A stretch of 34,492 nt of DNA from Nemertoderma westbladi (GCA_032718475.1 JAUCBJ010000635.1:1-34492); one strand, 5' to 3'. Shown: positions 20,977 to 31,228, counted from the stretch's first letter. Program-made: numbers and translations. The notes: generated by a model not told the origin, from the letters alone.

Positions 20977-21161
20977 GGTGTACACTATTATAGCGAAAGA
21001 AATTATAATGCACCATGTAATGGTACTCTTCTACAACCGTTACATTGCTCTGTACGTTGTAGGTAAATTGTACCGGCACCAAAAATAACTGGTCAACGAA
21101 TTCGGTCAGTTCCAAACGCTGTGATAATAAATCAGCGCCCACACTTATATCGAATAAGCAC
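20963..21161 (-). CDS. Candidate terminal coding exon, unknown product
   Basis: A strong acceptor (TTTTATTTTTTAG) precedes an open minus-strand stretch of about 65 codons starting at 21161 in phase 2. It begins CLFDISVGADLLSQRLELTE and continues with FVDQLFLVPVQFTYNVQSNV, including one NVT sequon. Local composition is more gene-like than the flanks. The last 17 or so codons and the stop (20965-20963) run into the inverted-repeat end described at 20411-20976, and AATAAA overlaps the stop. I do not recognise the family, and no upstream exon was found. A chance open frame is the alternative. Confidence 0.3.
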
Positions 21162-21169
21162 CTAAAAAA

Positions 21170-22854
21170 TAAAACTACTAAAATTTCACAATTACATAAA
21201 GACAATATTGGAAACCTATCGAGGAATAACACTTGGGTGATGTAGCCTGTCAGCAAATATAGAAACTGCACTTTTTTTGCTCTGCTGCCGAATTTCGTAA
21301 AAAAATAGTTGAAATGGGTGTTTATGTTATACTTTTTTAGTATTAGAGAGTCGAAATTTCAGAAAGCCCTCAAAAGCGACATTTTAGGCAGATGCATCTG
21401 GGAGTTGAGGGAAATACTCGGATAATAGCGAATAAACTTTATTGGTAATTTTAGATTTTAACAAAATAACAAGGTAAGACGTTAAAACGCAAAAACTATA
21501 TTTTTTTGAAATTTTTGGAAAATGTTCTCCCTACTTATCACTTTTGGATATCATAAATATAATATAAATTGGAGTTGAGTTGTAAAACTATACCGTTTAC
21601 TATGACAATATTACTTTTAGTTTCCTAAGCAACCATTTCGCTATTCCACTGTTCCAGTGCGGTGAACCCTCGGGGTAAAATAATAAGCTCAATAAATTGT
21701 ACTTAGAAATAAACATTACAGCAGCGCGGTACCGGTACCTCTACTATCAAGTGAGTGTAACAAGAATGTCGACAGAATCAGCTGCAATTTTGAGATAAAA
21801 TAAAAGGCTATTTATTCCCCGCTTAGGAAAAAAATGTTAAAGGCGAAAACCTCATTCGTCGCGAGAGAAAAAACGACCACCTCTGACAGGAAAAATCGCT
21901 AACGAACAATAAACTACAATGAAGCACCTTGTCTCCCACACAATCTCAAACTACGACTGCACACCAAATCACTAAAACCAGTTAATAAATACTGGAAAAA
22001 TAGAACCACTTCATTTCCTTTTACTCTCGTTCAAATTCCATAGAACATAATATTTACAATGAAAAACATTCAGCACATCGCTGACCTGATATAAACGATT
22101 CCTGTTGATCGCGATTGTATCCAAAATCAGAACCAAAGAGTTTGCATTATCATCGTAAGATTGATGGGCGTTACTCACAATACCGGAGTTATTAAGGCGT
22201 GGTGCCGTCGTTATTCATTTAGTAATCCTTTTTACAGATACGCTCGATGTTATTTCCACTTTTCAGCCATATCAAGCTGAAAATAAAACCAAATTATTGT
22301 GACAAATGTATAAGTTTATACATAAGTTTCATATAGTAGTACTATAATATAAAGTCTTCGAGCTTAAATGATTAATAAATTAATTATTCTTAAATTGGTA
22401 CTTTTTTGGTGCTAAATTCTTTAATAAAACATAGCGATATACTAATTAATAATAATAATAATAATATAAAAATAAAACTATAATAATAATATTAATAATT
22501 TAATTACATTACCGGTATACATAATAGCGATTTACTACAGTACAGTAATGTTACAAAATAAAATGAACTGCAGTATTTTACTATACTTTGCCTTACTCAA
22601 TGTTACAATACTGTAATTTAGTGTTCTCGAATATTTATTACGTAACTAGAGAGCCGCTTAACTACCTAAACCAATATAGGATATTGATTCCGTTTTGGTG
22701 TACGCCGCAGGCCGCACAGACACTAAAGTTGCAATAACTTTTGAGTGTGTGAATGAATTTGCTCAAATTACTTGCAAACCTCTTCTACGTCGATGCTCTT
22801 TAAATAGATGTAATTAAATTCAAGAAATTCCACCAAAAATATTTTAATTTCTTT
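21170..22854. other. Non-coding interval
   Basis: AT-rich, with an (AAT)n microsatellite near 22448-22465. No gene is recognised. Confidence 0.5.
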
Positions 22855-22920
22855 TTTCGCCGGGAAAAAAGTAAAATCAATGTAATCCTATGGGTTACTT
22901 TTTATCCCTAGGGAAAAAAA
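22855..22920. repeat. Dispersed repeat with CCGGGAAAAAAGTAAAATCAA motif pair
   Basis: GTAAAATCAATG with the flanking CCGGGAAAAAA near 22861 matches, in inverse orientation, a segment near 31186-31218 (TTGATTTTACTTTTTCTCCC). Within 22855-22920 a second GGGAAAAAAAGT follows a TTACTTTTTATCCC, so it is also locally palindromic. It is probably a transposon fragment. Confidence 0.4.
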
Positions 22921-23012
22921 GTGAAACATTTTCTCCCGATTTTGGGGTATATTCGATCGAAAAATTAACAATTTAAGAATAAAATTAATTATTTCGAGAT
23001 TAAATTATGGGA

Positions 23013-23175
23013 GGTTAACCGTTTAACGCCCACCCCTATTTCCCCATGTCAAAAATGTTTTATATTTTGGAAACTAACTCAAAATGGCCCAATAAAAAAA
23101 CTTTACTTTTACACTTTTGCAAAAAAAGTGTTTGTTCAGAAGTTACAGCTATGTTCCATTTAAGGTGCGTTGGGC
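23013..23175. mobile_element. MITE remnant, GTTAACCGTTTAACGCCCA family
   Basis: The left end GTTAACCGTTTAACGCCCA (23014-23032) is the complement of the right end of the element at 27993-28380. Its right part, 23151-23174, is a 24-base perfect inverse match to 27993-28016. Both loci therefore belong to one inverted-repeat family with two end types. No coding region. Confidence 0.6.
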
Positions 23176-23554
23176 ATTAGAGCACATATTTTTTTCTAAA
23201 TTTTTTGGAAAGGCATTCTCCACCTTTTCTATACTTTATAACACAAACTTTATAAGTTCTTACATAAATTATATAGGACCCCATTGATTGTTCAGAAGCT
23301 ACTGCAGTTAGTTAGGCTATTCAGCTACAGTATGGATAAGCAGGTGTAACACTGATTTACTTACTGATATAAACTAACTGGAAAAAAGTTACTGTTGTTA
23401 AGATAGGTTCCGGTAGCCGTTTATCAGATGATGTATACCGGGATGTTATGTCAGATTTATCTTTCGGTTTATTTAGTATAGTAGATCACTTTCGGTTTAT
23501 CGAGTTCCGTTTCTAGGCCTATAGGTATAGTATATAATGCGTAATGCCTTACCT
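23176..23554. other. Non-coding interval
   Basis: No gene or repeat is recognised apart from one TAGGCCTA palindrome at 23514. Confidence 0.4.
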
Positions 23555-23638
23555 CTAGAGTGGACCTACACGTGCAATGTACACATACTACATAGACTAG
23601 AGTGGACCTACACGTGCAATGTACACATACTACATAGA
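23555..23638. repeat. Perfect 42-bp tandem duplication
   Basis: Two identical 42-base units, each beginning CTAGAGTGGACCTACACGTG, lie head to tail (23555-23596 and 23597-23638). Perfect identity points to a recent duplication. Confidence 0.95.
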
Positions 23639-23729
23639 CTAGGCCTATCAAGTTATTGATTGGCTATTGTATCAAGAAGTACATTGTGCACAAAAGTACT
23701 GCTGTTCCGATATACTGATGCTGATCCTT

Positions 23730-24300
23730 ATACTGTTATGGGGCGGATCAATAAAGGACCGTGCCATAATTGCATGCCTACCAGAACTGCAGGACTCACA
23801 GATAGAAACTGCCCTCCTCCGCTCTTGCTTGCCCCAAGGTCGTCTTTGCCCTGCGCTGTTGCCCTCCATCTCTGGTAGTGCAGTATTCCTTGGATTTCGA
23901 CCTCATCATGCGTGACTCCTTGTCTGACCTGGTCGGAGGTTCGCTCTCCGACTGGTCATACAACAAGGCATGCCTTCCAACCGCTATGGGAGGTCTAGGC
24001 CTGCGCAAGGCAACTAACCATGCACCAGCTGCATATGTAGACTCCGTTTGCCAGGCTGGACCCCTTGTTTCCCTCATCCTTGGCCACCAACCAGCCAACC
24101 CACACCTAGATCCTGCCCTAACCTCCCTGTCCACATCTGCAGAGGAGCCCAAGAGGACATCAACCTCCGCTCTTCCTGTCTCCACCACCCAGCAAACCTG
24201 GACATGCCCTTACTGAGGCCGGGAGCGTAAGATCATGGCCCACGCTGAGGAGTGTCACACCTCCGGGGTCGTGTTCACACCATTCGTTTCTGATGTCTCT
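23730..24300 (+). mobile_element. LINE reverse-transcriptase C-terminal remnant
   Basis: Two overlapping frames read as the tail of a non-LTR retrotransposon polyprotein. First comes AIIACLPELQDSQIETALLR (frame of 23667-23915); then, after a frameshift near 23850, FDLIMRDSLSDLVGGSLSDW followed by LPTAMGGLGLRKATNHAPAA. The GGLGLR motif with the preceding Leu-Pro and following Ala-Ala is the conserved region after the reverse transcriptase. A final piece, MAHAEECHTSGVVF, matches the usual Cys/His end. Stops and frameshifts show it is dead. The region is GC-richer than its surroundings, like other retroelement coding sequence here. Confidence 0.85.
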
Positions 24301-25465
24301 TCGTATGTCCTTTCTTATATATATAATCTTATAAATTAATAAAAAATATTGTTACATTGAAAAAAAAATAGTAATACAAACTAGCTCAAAAAAATATACT
24401 GATCTACACTGTGTTCTGCTGTACCTTGTCCTTGGCTGTACCTACAGTATAGACCTACAGTCTGGGTCTCAAAGTGCATCTGTTCTTTGGGATTTTCTCA
24501 AAGTTTTTCTAAAAGTGTCTAAAAGTCATTACATTACTCCCAACGGCCGCTTTGAAATCTTGTAGACACTTTTAGTTAGGAATCTCAAAGTGATTTCCTG
24601 CTTTTAGGCACTTTGAATTCTTTGAGAAATGTCACTTTGGGGTAGTTTGCGGCACTTTTAATTCTTTGAGAAAATAAACTCCGAGGTATTCCTGATTGAC
24701 AGCTCGTGGTAAGTTAACTGAGAGGCAGAGGCATGCTCGGGGAACAATATTATGCGGGCAACAAAGTGATACTTGTGTGCTGGCCAGTTGTTGCATAGAA
24801 GCTATATTCCCATTAATTTATCAAATTGAGGTTCCTGAGGTCATTACGGGATGGGTTTTCGGTCGCAAGTACAAATTGAATTTACGGCACCCTTTCAGGC
24901 AGTCTTTCTAAAAAACATTCATTCAAATAATACATGAAACATAATTAGTGAAACAAGAGTAATGCTTGACAAGATTAAGATTGATTATTTTAATAACATA
25001 ATACAATATCAGATTAACAATTAATATAAGAGAAACTGCACTGTAGTATCTCTGTGTATACGCAGTTTCATTATAATGACCTAAAGAAGCCCTGTTGGGA
25101 GAAAGCTTGTAATAACATTTGTTATTCATTTCATTAGTCACCTCAGGTCAAACCGTACTAACTTAACTGTTTATTTAATATGATAACTATGTTGACGAGA
25201 GCTCGAGAATTCCTTCTTAATAACTAAGAAAGGCTTTCGACTTTCAAGTAGGATAGAACGGCTACAATCTTGTGTTGTTTTAGCTTAATAGAGATATTAA
25301 AATATCCCCTGCCGCTGGCGTTTATATTTGAGCATATTTTAAATGTTGTCTCATATTCAATTGATGTGTACCGCCTTCTGGCAAAGCGGCACCCAGTTTA
25401 AACTATCAATCACAGCTAGTGAGTAGCGACCCACGGACGGCGACCTTCAAACAAACAGGTGCAGA

Positions 25466-25474
25466 GTCAGAAAG
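25466..25474. repeat. 9-bp target-site duplication, left copy
   Basis: GTCAGAAAG precedes the MULE-like element and is repeated exactly at 26682-26690. Confidence 0.8.
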
Positions 25475-26681
25475 GGGTTCGGACACTTCCCCCCCCCCCG
25501 GACAGTTCCCCCCCGCTCAAGTAGGACACTTCCCCCCCGGACACTTACCCCCCAGACACTTCCCCCCCGACTGTTCTTAACTTCGCACATTCGTATTTTT
25601 CATTTTGTAAGGTAAACGGACCGCTTGTATCCAGATAAGTTGTATCCAATTTTCCTTTCGTAGCTCAGAAAGTGATCTTTTGCATCCCGATTTTACATTT
25701 TATATCCAAGTTTTATTTATGGGTTTTATCAATGCAATTACATCGTATTGTTTGCTAATCTTTAAACAATTAATTATATTAGATGACCTATAAATTCCAT
25801 CCCCGGAATGATATACTGTTTTTATTAGCTATATAATTCTAATAATTAATTGTTTTAATTATAGGTATTATTATGTAATAGTCTTCTTCAAATTGTAGCA
25901 GATGGGGATGAATATTATTGTTGCAATCAAAACTATACCTCTCCAGGGTAAAATCGACATGCGTCGACCTGTATTCTGTGTTCAGCATTACATATTGATA
26001 TATATATTACTACTATACATACTATATAGATATTATACACACTACATATTCAATTTCCTGGTTAATTGCAATATTTTTAATAGAATTTTGTTGAATTATA
26101 AATATTGTAGTAATTAATATATTAAATTGGTTAACATTCAATACAGCTCCTACTTTAGGCTTAGTCAATTTATTATCTGATGATACAAACATGAATTAAT
26201 TATTTCAAAGTGGCCTTAAGTCTTTCACCACGTGCACTCAGGGAAATGCCGGGGTCTGGGGGCGATAACCCCCAAGAAAAGAAGCGGGAGTTTGGGGGCG
26301 GTAGCCCCCAACAAAAGAAGCGGGGGTTTGGGGGCGGCAGCCCCCAAGAAAAGAAGCGGGGGTTTGGGGACGGCAGCCCCCAATTAAAAGAAATTAAAAG
26401 AATTAAAGGAATTAAAAGAAAAACAAACAAAATTTGACTATAAAAATGTTTCTTTTATAATTTTGAAAAAACTTGCCTAGATACAACTTGTCCTGTAACC
26501 ATCTTTAACTTTTGTTTATTGCTTTGATGCACCCAGATTAATTTTAACACCTTAACTGGGGGGGAAGTGTCCGGGGGGAAGTGTCCGGGGGGGAAGTGTC
26601 CTACTTGGGCGGGGGGAAGTGTCCGGGGGGGGGGGGGGGGAAGTGTCCGGGGGGGGGCCGGGGGGGAAGTGTCCTAGATCC
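25475..26681. mobile_element. MULE-like non-autonomous foldback element, 1.2 kb
   Basis: The ends are long inverted repeats built from tandem GGACACTTCCCCCC motifs. The left (25475-25573) has five such motifs; the right (about 26556-26681) has six in inverse orientation, and both include the spacer CAAGTAGGACACTTCCCC in register. Exact 9-bp duplications (GTCAGAAAG) flank it. A 9-bp duplication, G-starting termini and repeat-built long ends fit Mutator-like elements. The interior is AT-rich and holds 36-bp hairpin repeats (26258-26383). No transposase is encoded. Confidence 0.75.
26258..26383. repeat. 36-bp tandem repeats, each with a G/C hairpin
   Basis: Units start at 26258, 26294, 26330 and 26366, exactly 36 bases apart. 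Each contains GGGGGCGGCAGCCCCC or a variant: a 6-bp stem with a four-base loop, followed by AAGAAAAGAAGCGGGGGTTT. Plus- and minus-strand open frames through it (GGGSPQEKKRGF repeats) are products of the repeat, not evidence of a gene. Confidence 0.9.
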
Positions 26682-27103
26682 GTCAGAAAGAACTGTCACA
26701 TGCTTTGCTTGGCTTGTGGTACCATTTGATTATATAATAGATTTTGGCAGACTGGGCGGTCGCTCTGACCATATGCATTGCGCACCAACAATGCCTAAAA
26801 CATCTATGGGAACAGCCAATTAGTGCGCTTGAATCATTTATCTTTATTCCTGCCTCTATCGTTATTCTTTACTTTGTATAACACAATTTACAGTGCGGCA
26901 AAGTATGGCTGGTTGACCATTGAAATGCATTGGTGGTAAAGGTTTTCAACGTTCACGTGGGCTAAACAAATTTAAACAGTACAGTTTTAGCACTATACAT
27001 TAATATAGATAGGGCAACAGACAAACTGTCTATGACACAAATACCAACACATTCCGATAGCCCGCAATTATGGCGTCTCTAAAGAGTCCAAATATAAATT
27101 AAT

Positions 27104-27512
27104 AAAATCCTCTATGAAACAATAAAAATACCTACAAAAAATACTGCTGTATTAAATAATAGTTACTGCAGTAAGATAATATAACAATTACTGCAGTAAC
27201 AAATATTTATTACTGCAGTAATAAATATTTATTACTGCAGTAATAAATATTTATTACTGCAGTAACAAATATTTATTACTGCAGTAACAAATATTTATTA
27301 CTGCAATAATAATCAATATTAATAAATTAATAAATAATTGAATAAAAATTTATACTGCAGTAACAAATTATTTGTTGTGAATTATTTTTTATTACTGCAG
27401 AAAAAGACAATTTTTTATTACTGCAGTAAGTTTAATTCTTACTTTCAGTAACAAATATTTATTACTGCAGTATTTTTTGGAGGCATCTTTATTGTTTCAT
27501 AGAGGTTTTTCT
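27104..27512. mobile_element. Inverted-repeat element with double-palindrome tandem core
   Basis: CCTCTATGAAACAATAAA at 27110-27127 is inverted at 27490-27507, and similarity continues inward (AAAAAATACTGC). The core (about 27162-27470) is a 22-bp tandem repeat made of two palindromes, TTACTGCAGTAA and TAAATATTTA. Five CTGCAG sites sit exactly 22 bases apart (27191, 27213, 27235, 27257, 27279), with degraded copies to the right. No coding capacity. Confidence 0.8.
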
Positions 27513-27992
27513 TTCTTATATTTTACCCTATAGTCAAAGTCAATATACCCCATACCATAGCCAGCTTCAGGCAGGACTGTATGAAATGACTGACAAAGTA
27601 CTACTTTGAAATCTTTGAGGACACTTTGTCATTTTCTTGGACCACTTTTAGAAATTTGAGACACTTTTAGTTCTTTGAGAAAATCTCAAAGAACAGATGC
27701 AATTTGAGACCCCGACTGTATGCATGCAATGTACTGTACAGTACACTCGACAATCGAGTTATGTTCTTCACATTTCCACTGGTCATTTGGACAACTTGTA
27801 GACATTTTTTCAAAGTTGATCAAAATCAGATCAAGAAAATGCAGTCAGGTCGAGTCAGGTCTAGAATGTGGACTGTATGACAGCTAAACGAGGTAAAATG
27901 ATGCATAATAGCAACATAATTGTACAGTAAATATAACTGTTAGTATATGAAGCAAGTTTCAAAAAAATGTAAAAAAAAAATGTGTTTGAAGT

Positions 27993-28380
27993 CCCAACGC
28001 ACCTTAAATGGAACATTTCACTTTGCTGCTGTATTAAACATTGTTAAATAAAAATTTGAAAGCTAAAACTGATAAAAATGATTAACATAGCATCATTCAG
28101 GCCAACAGGAAAGCTAATTTTCGAAAAATTTTGACCACCCCACATCTCATAATTTTAAGATTCAAAAAGACACCTAAATTTTTCAAAAATGGGACTTTTC
28201 AACAGGCAATTTCCAGTTTTGAAATTGATAAAATTTGGTCAAGTAAGGTGTCATTATGTGAGGAAACATGTAATTTACTCATATCAAAAAAAAAATATCG
28301 TTTTTTTCCAAGCAGCAGCCACCCATGTCTCTCTAAATACCATGTTCCATTTAAGGTGCAATGGGCGTTAAACGGTTAAC
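27993..28380. mobile_element. MITE of the GTTAACCGTTTAACGCCCA family
   Basis: CCAACGCACCTTAAATGGAA (27994-28013) is inverted as TTCCATTTAAGGTGCAATGG (28345-28364), which is extended outward by GCGTTAAACGGTTAAC to 28380. The interior has short open frames without coding character. It is related to 23013-23175. Confidence 0.7.
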
Positions 28381-28412
28381 GAAGGGCTGAATATAACCAA
28401 ACAATTACTGAA

Positions 28413-28433
28413 TTAACGAATTAGAATCCTGTT
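28413..28433 (-). CDS. Possible last ATG2 exon (7 codons with stop)
   Basis: A strong acceptor (a TA run, then CCTTTACAG) is followed in phase 0 by six codons (NRILIR) and TAA. It would splice in frame after the ATG2 exon at 28737-28591. ATG2 proteins usually carry a KW-containing tail here, which is absent, so this may be an alternative end or coincidence. Confidence 0.2.
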   Translation of the reverse strand, partial: NRILIR

Positions 28434-28590
28434 CTGTAAAGGATATATATATATATAAGATAGAAATAAGCGCTAAAAATACAAGTTCTTCAAATGGAGT
28501 TTCGACCGAAAGGTGATTGAATACCTGCTATTGGGCGTACAAAATACTCACTTAAGGTGTAACTGTAAGGGCTGTATCGTATCAGCTTAC

Positions 28591-28737
28591 CTGTTTACTG
28601 GGGGCTATTTGATTTCGGGCACCGCCGACTATTTTATTCACAGCACGGGTTCCCACGACGATAGGCGTTACCAACGCCTGCGGCATATTACGAAATATTC
28701 CACCGACAGCAGTCGGAAGGCCTCCATCTTCGTGTTC
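28591..28737 (-). CDS. ATG2: ATG2 C-terminal exon (autophagy lipid-transfer protein, partial)
   Basis: A 147-base, phase-0 exon with acceptor TTTCTATTCAG and donor GTAAGC. It encodes 49 residues beginning EHEDGGLPTAVGGIFRNMPQ and ending VGGARNQIAPSKQ. This matches the near-terminal block of animal ATG2 (G-L-T-A-V-G-G-hydrophobic-R-x-x-P, then P-x-hydrophobic, then GG.RNQ..P). ATG2 is the rod-shaped bridge protein that moves phospholipids from the ER to the growing phagophore with WIPI and ATG9; this C-terminal tail lies next to the membrane-contact end. Only this exon is recognised; upstream exons should lie to the right on the minus strand, perhaps outside the window. The other two frames have stops, which supports the assignment. 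Confidence 0.9.
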
Positions 28738-28740
28738 CTG

Positions 28741-30013
28741 AATAGAAACAATGAAAACGGAATAATATAGACTTTATATTAATATAATACTTATATTACA
28801 GTACCGTATAATTTTATACCAGTGGCGTTACTTACTACAATTAATCAGGTTTTAACATCAGGTGTTGATGACTCTGATGAGCTGTCATAATTCCTGCATC
28901 GTGCCATGGCTATGGTACAACACGTTCTTTACAAAGTAAAACTTAGTAAAGAAAGCCTTGCTATCTATGGTATAACTGTATAATGAGAGAACAGGCTTAT
29001 CGTTCCGCAATGTTTGATTATTTTATGCTACTGTTGTTCTAGGCTATATTGAAAGTATATTTTACAGTTCTAAGTACCGGGTACTGAAGTAGGTCGATAA
29101 TACTGTAATAATAGTCTTTGGCAGTTTGGGATTGGATAGATGCCAGTACCCGGCAGGCCGGTCTGCCTCACTGCCGGTACCGTACTTTGTATCTTCCTGA
29201 TAGGCTTGCTCTGGCTCTGATACTGGTCAAGCTCAAGGTTGCATGGCATTATTATACTATTCGTTACTACAGTACTATGACAGTACAGCAGTATGTCCAA
29301 GGCTCAAGGCAGTTACCTGGTTACCGGTAGCTCTTTGCATAGCCGTGTGCCCGTCGTCAGCCCTTGTCGATTGGTACCATACCAGCAATTGCCTGACCGG
29401 CATAGGCCTACTTTAAGGAAGCAGAGTCAGGTAGCGAAGGGTGAGGTAGGCCTACTGAGGTCAGAGGTAGGACTGTCTGACTGTAGGACAACAGCCTGAC
29501 AGCTGAACAGGACAAGACAATATTCTGAATATCATTAATTCCGTAATTCCTGATTACCGTACCGCTACCGGTCTGGTCAGCCGGTAGCGGAATATGCTGC
29601 ATTCAGGACAGTAGGAGCAGAGGAGGGTGGGCCCCTGTGCCTGTCTGCCTGTGCTGTATTTGGTATTTAAGCAGTCTGCCAGTGCCGGCGTGCAAACGTG
29701 GTGTACCGATCAGCCGATGGTTGGCAGTTGGTCTTGGCTGCTTGGTCAGTTGGTAGTACTGTAGTATCTTATTACTGTATTATCAATTATATTATTGTAA
29801 TACAGCAGTACACCTACACCCAGACACCAGGCAGCCAGGAGTACAGTAGGCCTACTGCAGTAGGCCTAACAGCTGAACAGAGTTAGGCACTTAGGAATTG
29901 TACTGTTGTACGGCAGTACGGCAGTACAGCGCGAATCCGATAAGCATTCCAACTACAGAACTACCTGACTACGGTAGGTAATAAACTGATAAAGCCTCCA
30001 ACTGTCCAATCTG
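28741..30013. other. Non-coding interval with GTACCGG and TAGGCCTA motifs
   Basis: Probably ATG2 intron or flank. It is less AT-rich than elsewhere and dense in GTACCGG, CAGTAC and TAGGCCTA motifs. A perfect 22-base palindrome (TAGGCCTACTG and its complement) spans 29847-29868. No exon matching upstream ATG2 was found. Confidence 0.4.
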
Positions 30014-30041
30014 CCAATGCCAGAATGCATTCTGGCATTGG
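30014..30041. repeat. Perfect 28-bp palindrome
   Basis: CCAATGCCAGAATG is followed directly by its own complement, with no spacer. It could extrude as a hairpin; function unknown. Confidence 0.95.
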
Positions 30042-30065
30042 TTATACAGTTCAGTAGGGAACATA

Positions 30066-30429
30066 CCCTTAAATAAGCTCCAAAAGTGGGTTCTTATTTA
30101 AGGAAAATGGCTCTTATTTAGGGGTTTTTGGGCCTTTTTTGGATATTTTTTCGACATAATATGCAAGAACTTGTTTCAGTAAAAAATACCGCATAATTTT
30201 ATTTCACAATATAAAAGTTGGTTCTTTCTTGAACATAATGCAAAAAACCAGAAAACATTTCACCGTCCGGTTTTTTTTCTACAAGCGTTTTAAAATTGCA
30301 TCAAAAATACGACCAGTTCATAAATAAGAGGGATTTTTTAAATTTACCTTATTTAAGACATCGAAATTGTACACATAAATACTAAAAGTCCTTAAATAAG
30401 AACTTTTTGACATGGGTTTCTTATTTAGG
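30066..30429. mobile_element. TA-flanked MITE, CCCTTAAATAAG ends
   Basis: The left end CCCTTAAATAAG and right end CTTATTTAGG are imperfect inverted repeats flanked by TA. Matching motifs (GTTCTTATTTAAGGA against TCCTTAAATAAGAAC) continue about 45 bases inward. Further CTTATTTAAG copies occur inside. No coding region. Confidence 0.6.
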
Positions 30430-30544
30430 TATACAATTTCATTCCAAAATATGCATACTCCTTAAATAAATTAAATATTTCTCATTTCTCATATATTAAA
30501 TTAAATAAATTAAATAAATTAAATTCCTTATATAGCAGTCAGGG

Positions 30545-30665
30545 AGATCATCAAATTTGAGAATACCTCAAATTTCAAATTATAGACCCAATTTTGGAAT
30601 TACCTCAAATTTAATACAAGGTTAGGTTAATTCTCTAAATTTGAGTTATACCCCAAATTTGAATT
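30545..30665. repeat. AAATTTGAG/CTCAAATTT inverted motifs
   Basis: Several CTCAAATTT and AAATTTGAG motifs alternate over about 120 bases, giving many weak hairpins. Unclassified. Confidence 0.4.
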
Positions 30666-31228
30666 TTATAGCAGCATAGTCAGATACAGACAGAAGTCAT
30701 AGTTGCCCTAGTTCAGTAGTTGTTAGCTTGTTACTGTATTGCAAAGGTAAAAAAATAAACTGATGTAGGCCTAGGGTAGTGTCTGAGTGTTGTGAAATAT
30801 AATATTTAAAACATATTCAGTAATAGTTTAAAAAGGCTTATACCGGTACCGGTACTTAAAAAGGCTACTGGTAGGGGTGCAGTGGGGTGGCTGATCAGAT
30901 GGTAGACATATAAAACGAAGTACAAAGCTTAAAGAACTTATATTTTTATATTGTTACTTTTTTGCTTGAATATGCCCTAAAATCGGGAGAAAAAGTAGTA
31001 GGCCTACTTTTTTTCCCCATTAGTAGGGAAAAAGTTCTCCAAATAATATCTGAATATTGTAACTTTTTGTTGGGCACAGCTTTTGCAAAGTCGGCAACAC
31101 AGCAACCTGCTGCAATAATATTGAATAATATTGCCACATAATACTGTAATAATCTGATAATGCACCATAGAGCCATAATTTTGCATTGATTTTACTTTTT
31201 CTCCCGGTAAAAAAAGTAAAATAAAACA

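Larger units (their letters stand above)
24458..27718. mobile_element. 3.26 kb TA-flanked inverted-repeat element (Tc1/mariner-like ends), non-autonomous
   Basis: The first 46 bases (starting CAGTCTGGGTCTCAAAGTGC) match the complement of the last 46 (27673-27718) at 43 positions. TA flanks both sides (24456-24457, 27719-27720). Inside both ends are further copies of a CTTTGAGAAA / CACTTTTAG motif, forming subterminal repeats. No transposase was found. It encloses the MULE-like element at 25475-26681 and the palindromic-repeat element at 27104-27512. The open frame at 24696-24911 is unrecognised. Confidence 0.75.

Noticed and set aside
23796-24188. 130-codon minus-strand open frame
   Set aside because: It lies antisense to the retrotransposon reverse-transcriptase tail, which explains the GC-rich open stretch.
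24696-25141. Open frames inside the 3.26 kb element as a transposase
   Set aside because: Both are about 70 codons, lack DDE/D or other catalytic motifs, and are not recognised.
26200-26437. Open frames with GGGSPQEKKRGF (plus) or PPNPRFFSWGL (minus) repeats
   Set aside because: They follow directly from the 36-bp tandem repeat and are open on both strands.
27162-27470. Regularly spaced palindromes resembling a CRISPR array
   Set aside because: Spacers are not unique but are the second palindrome of the same unit, and the context is eukaryotic with transposon ends.
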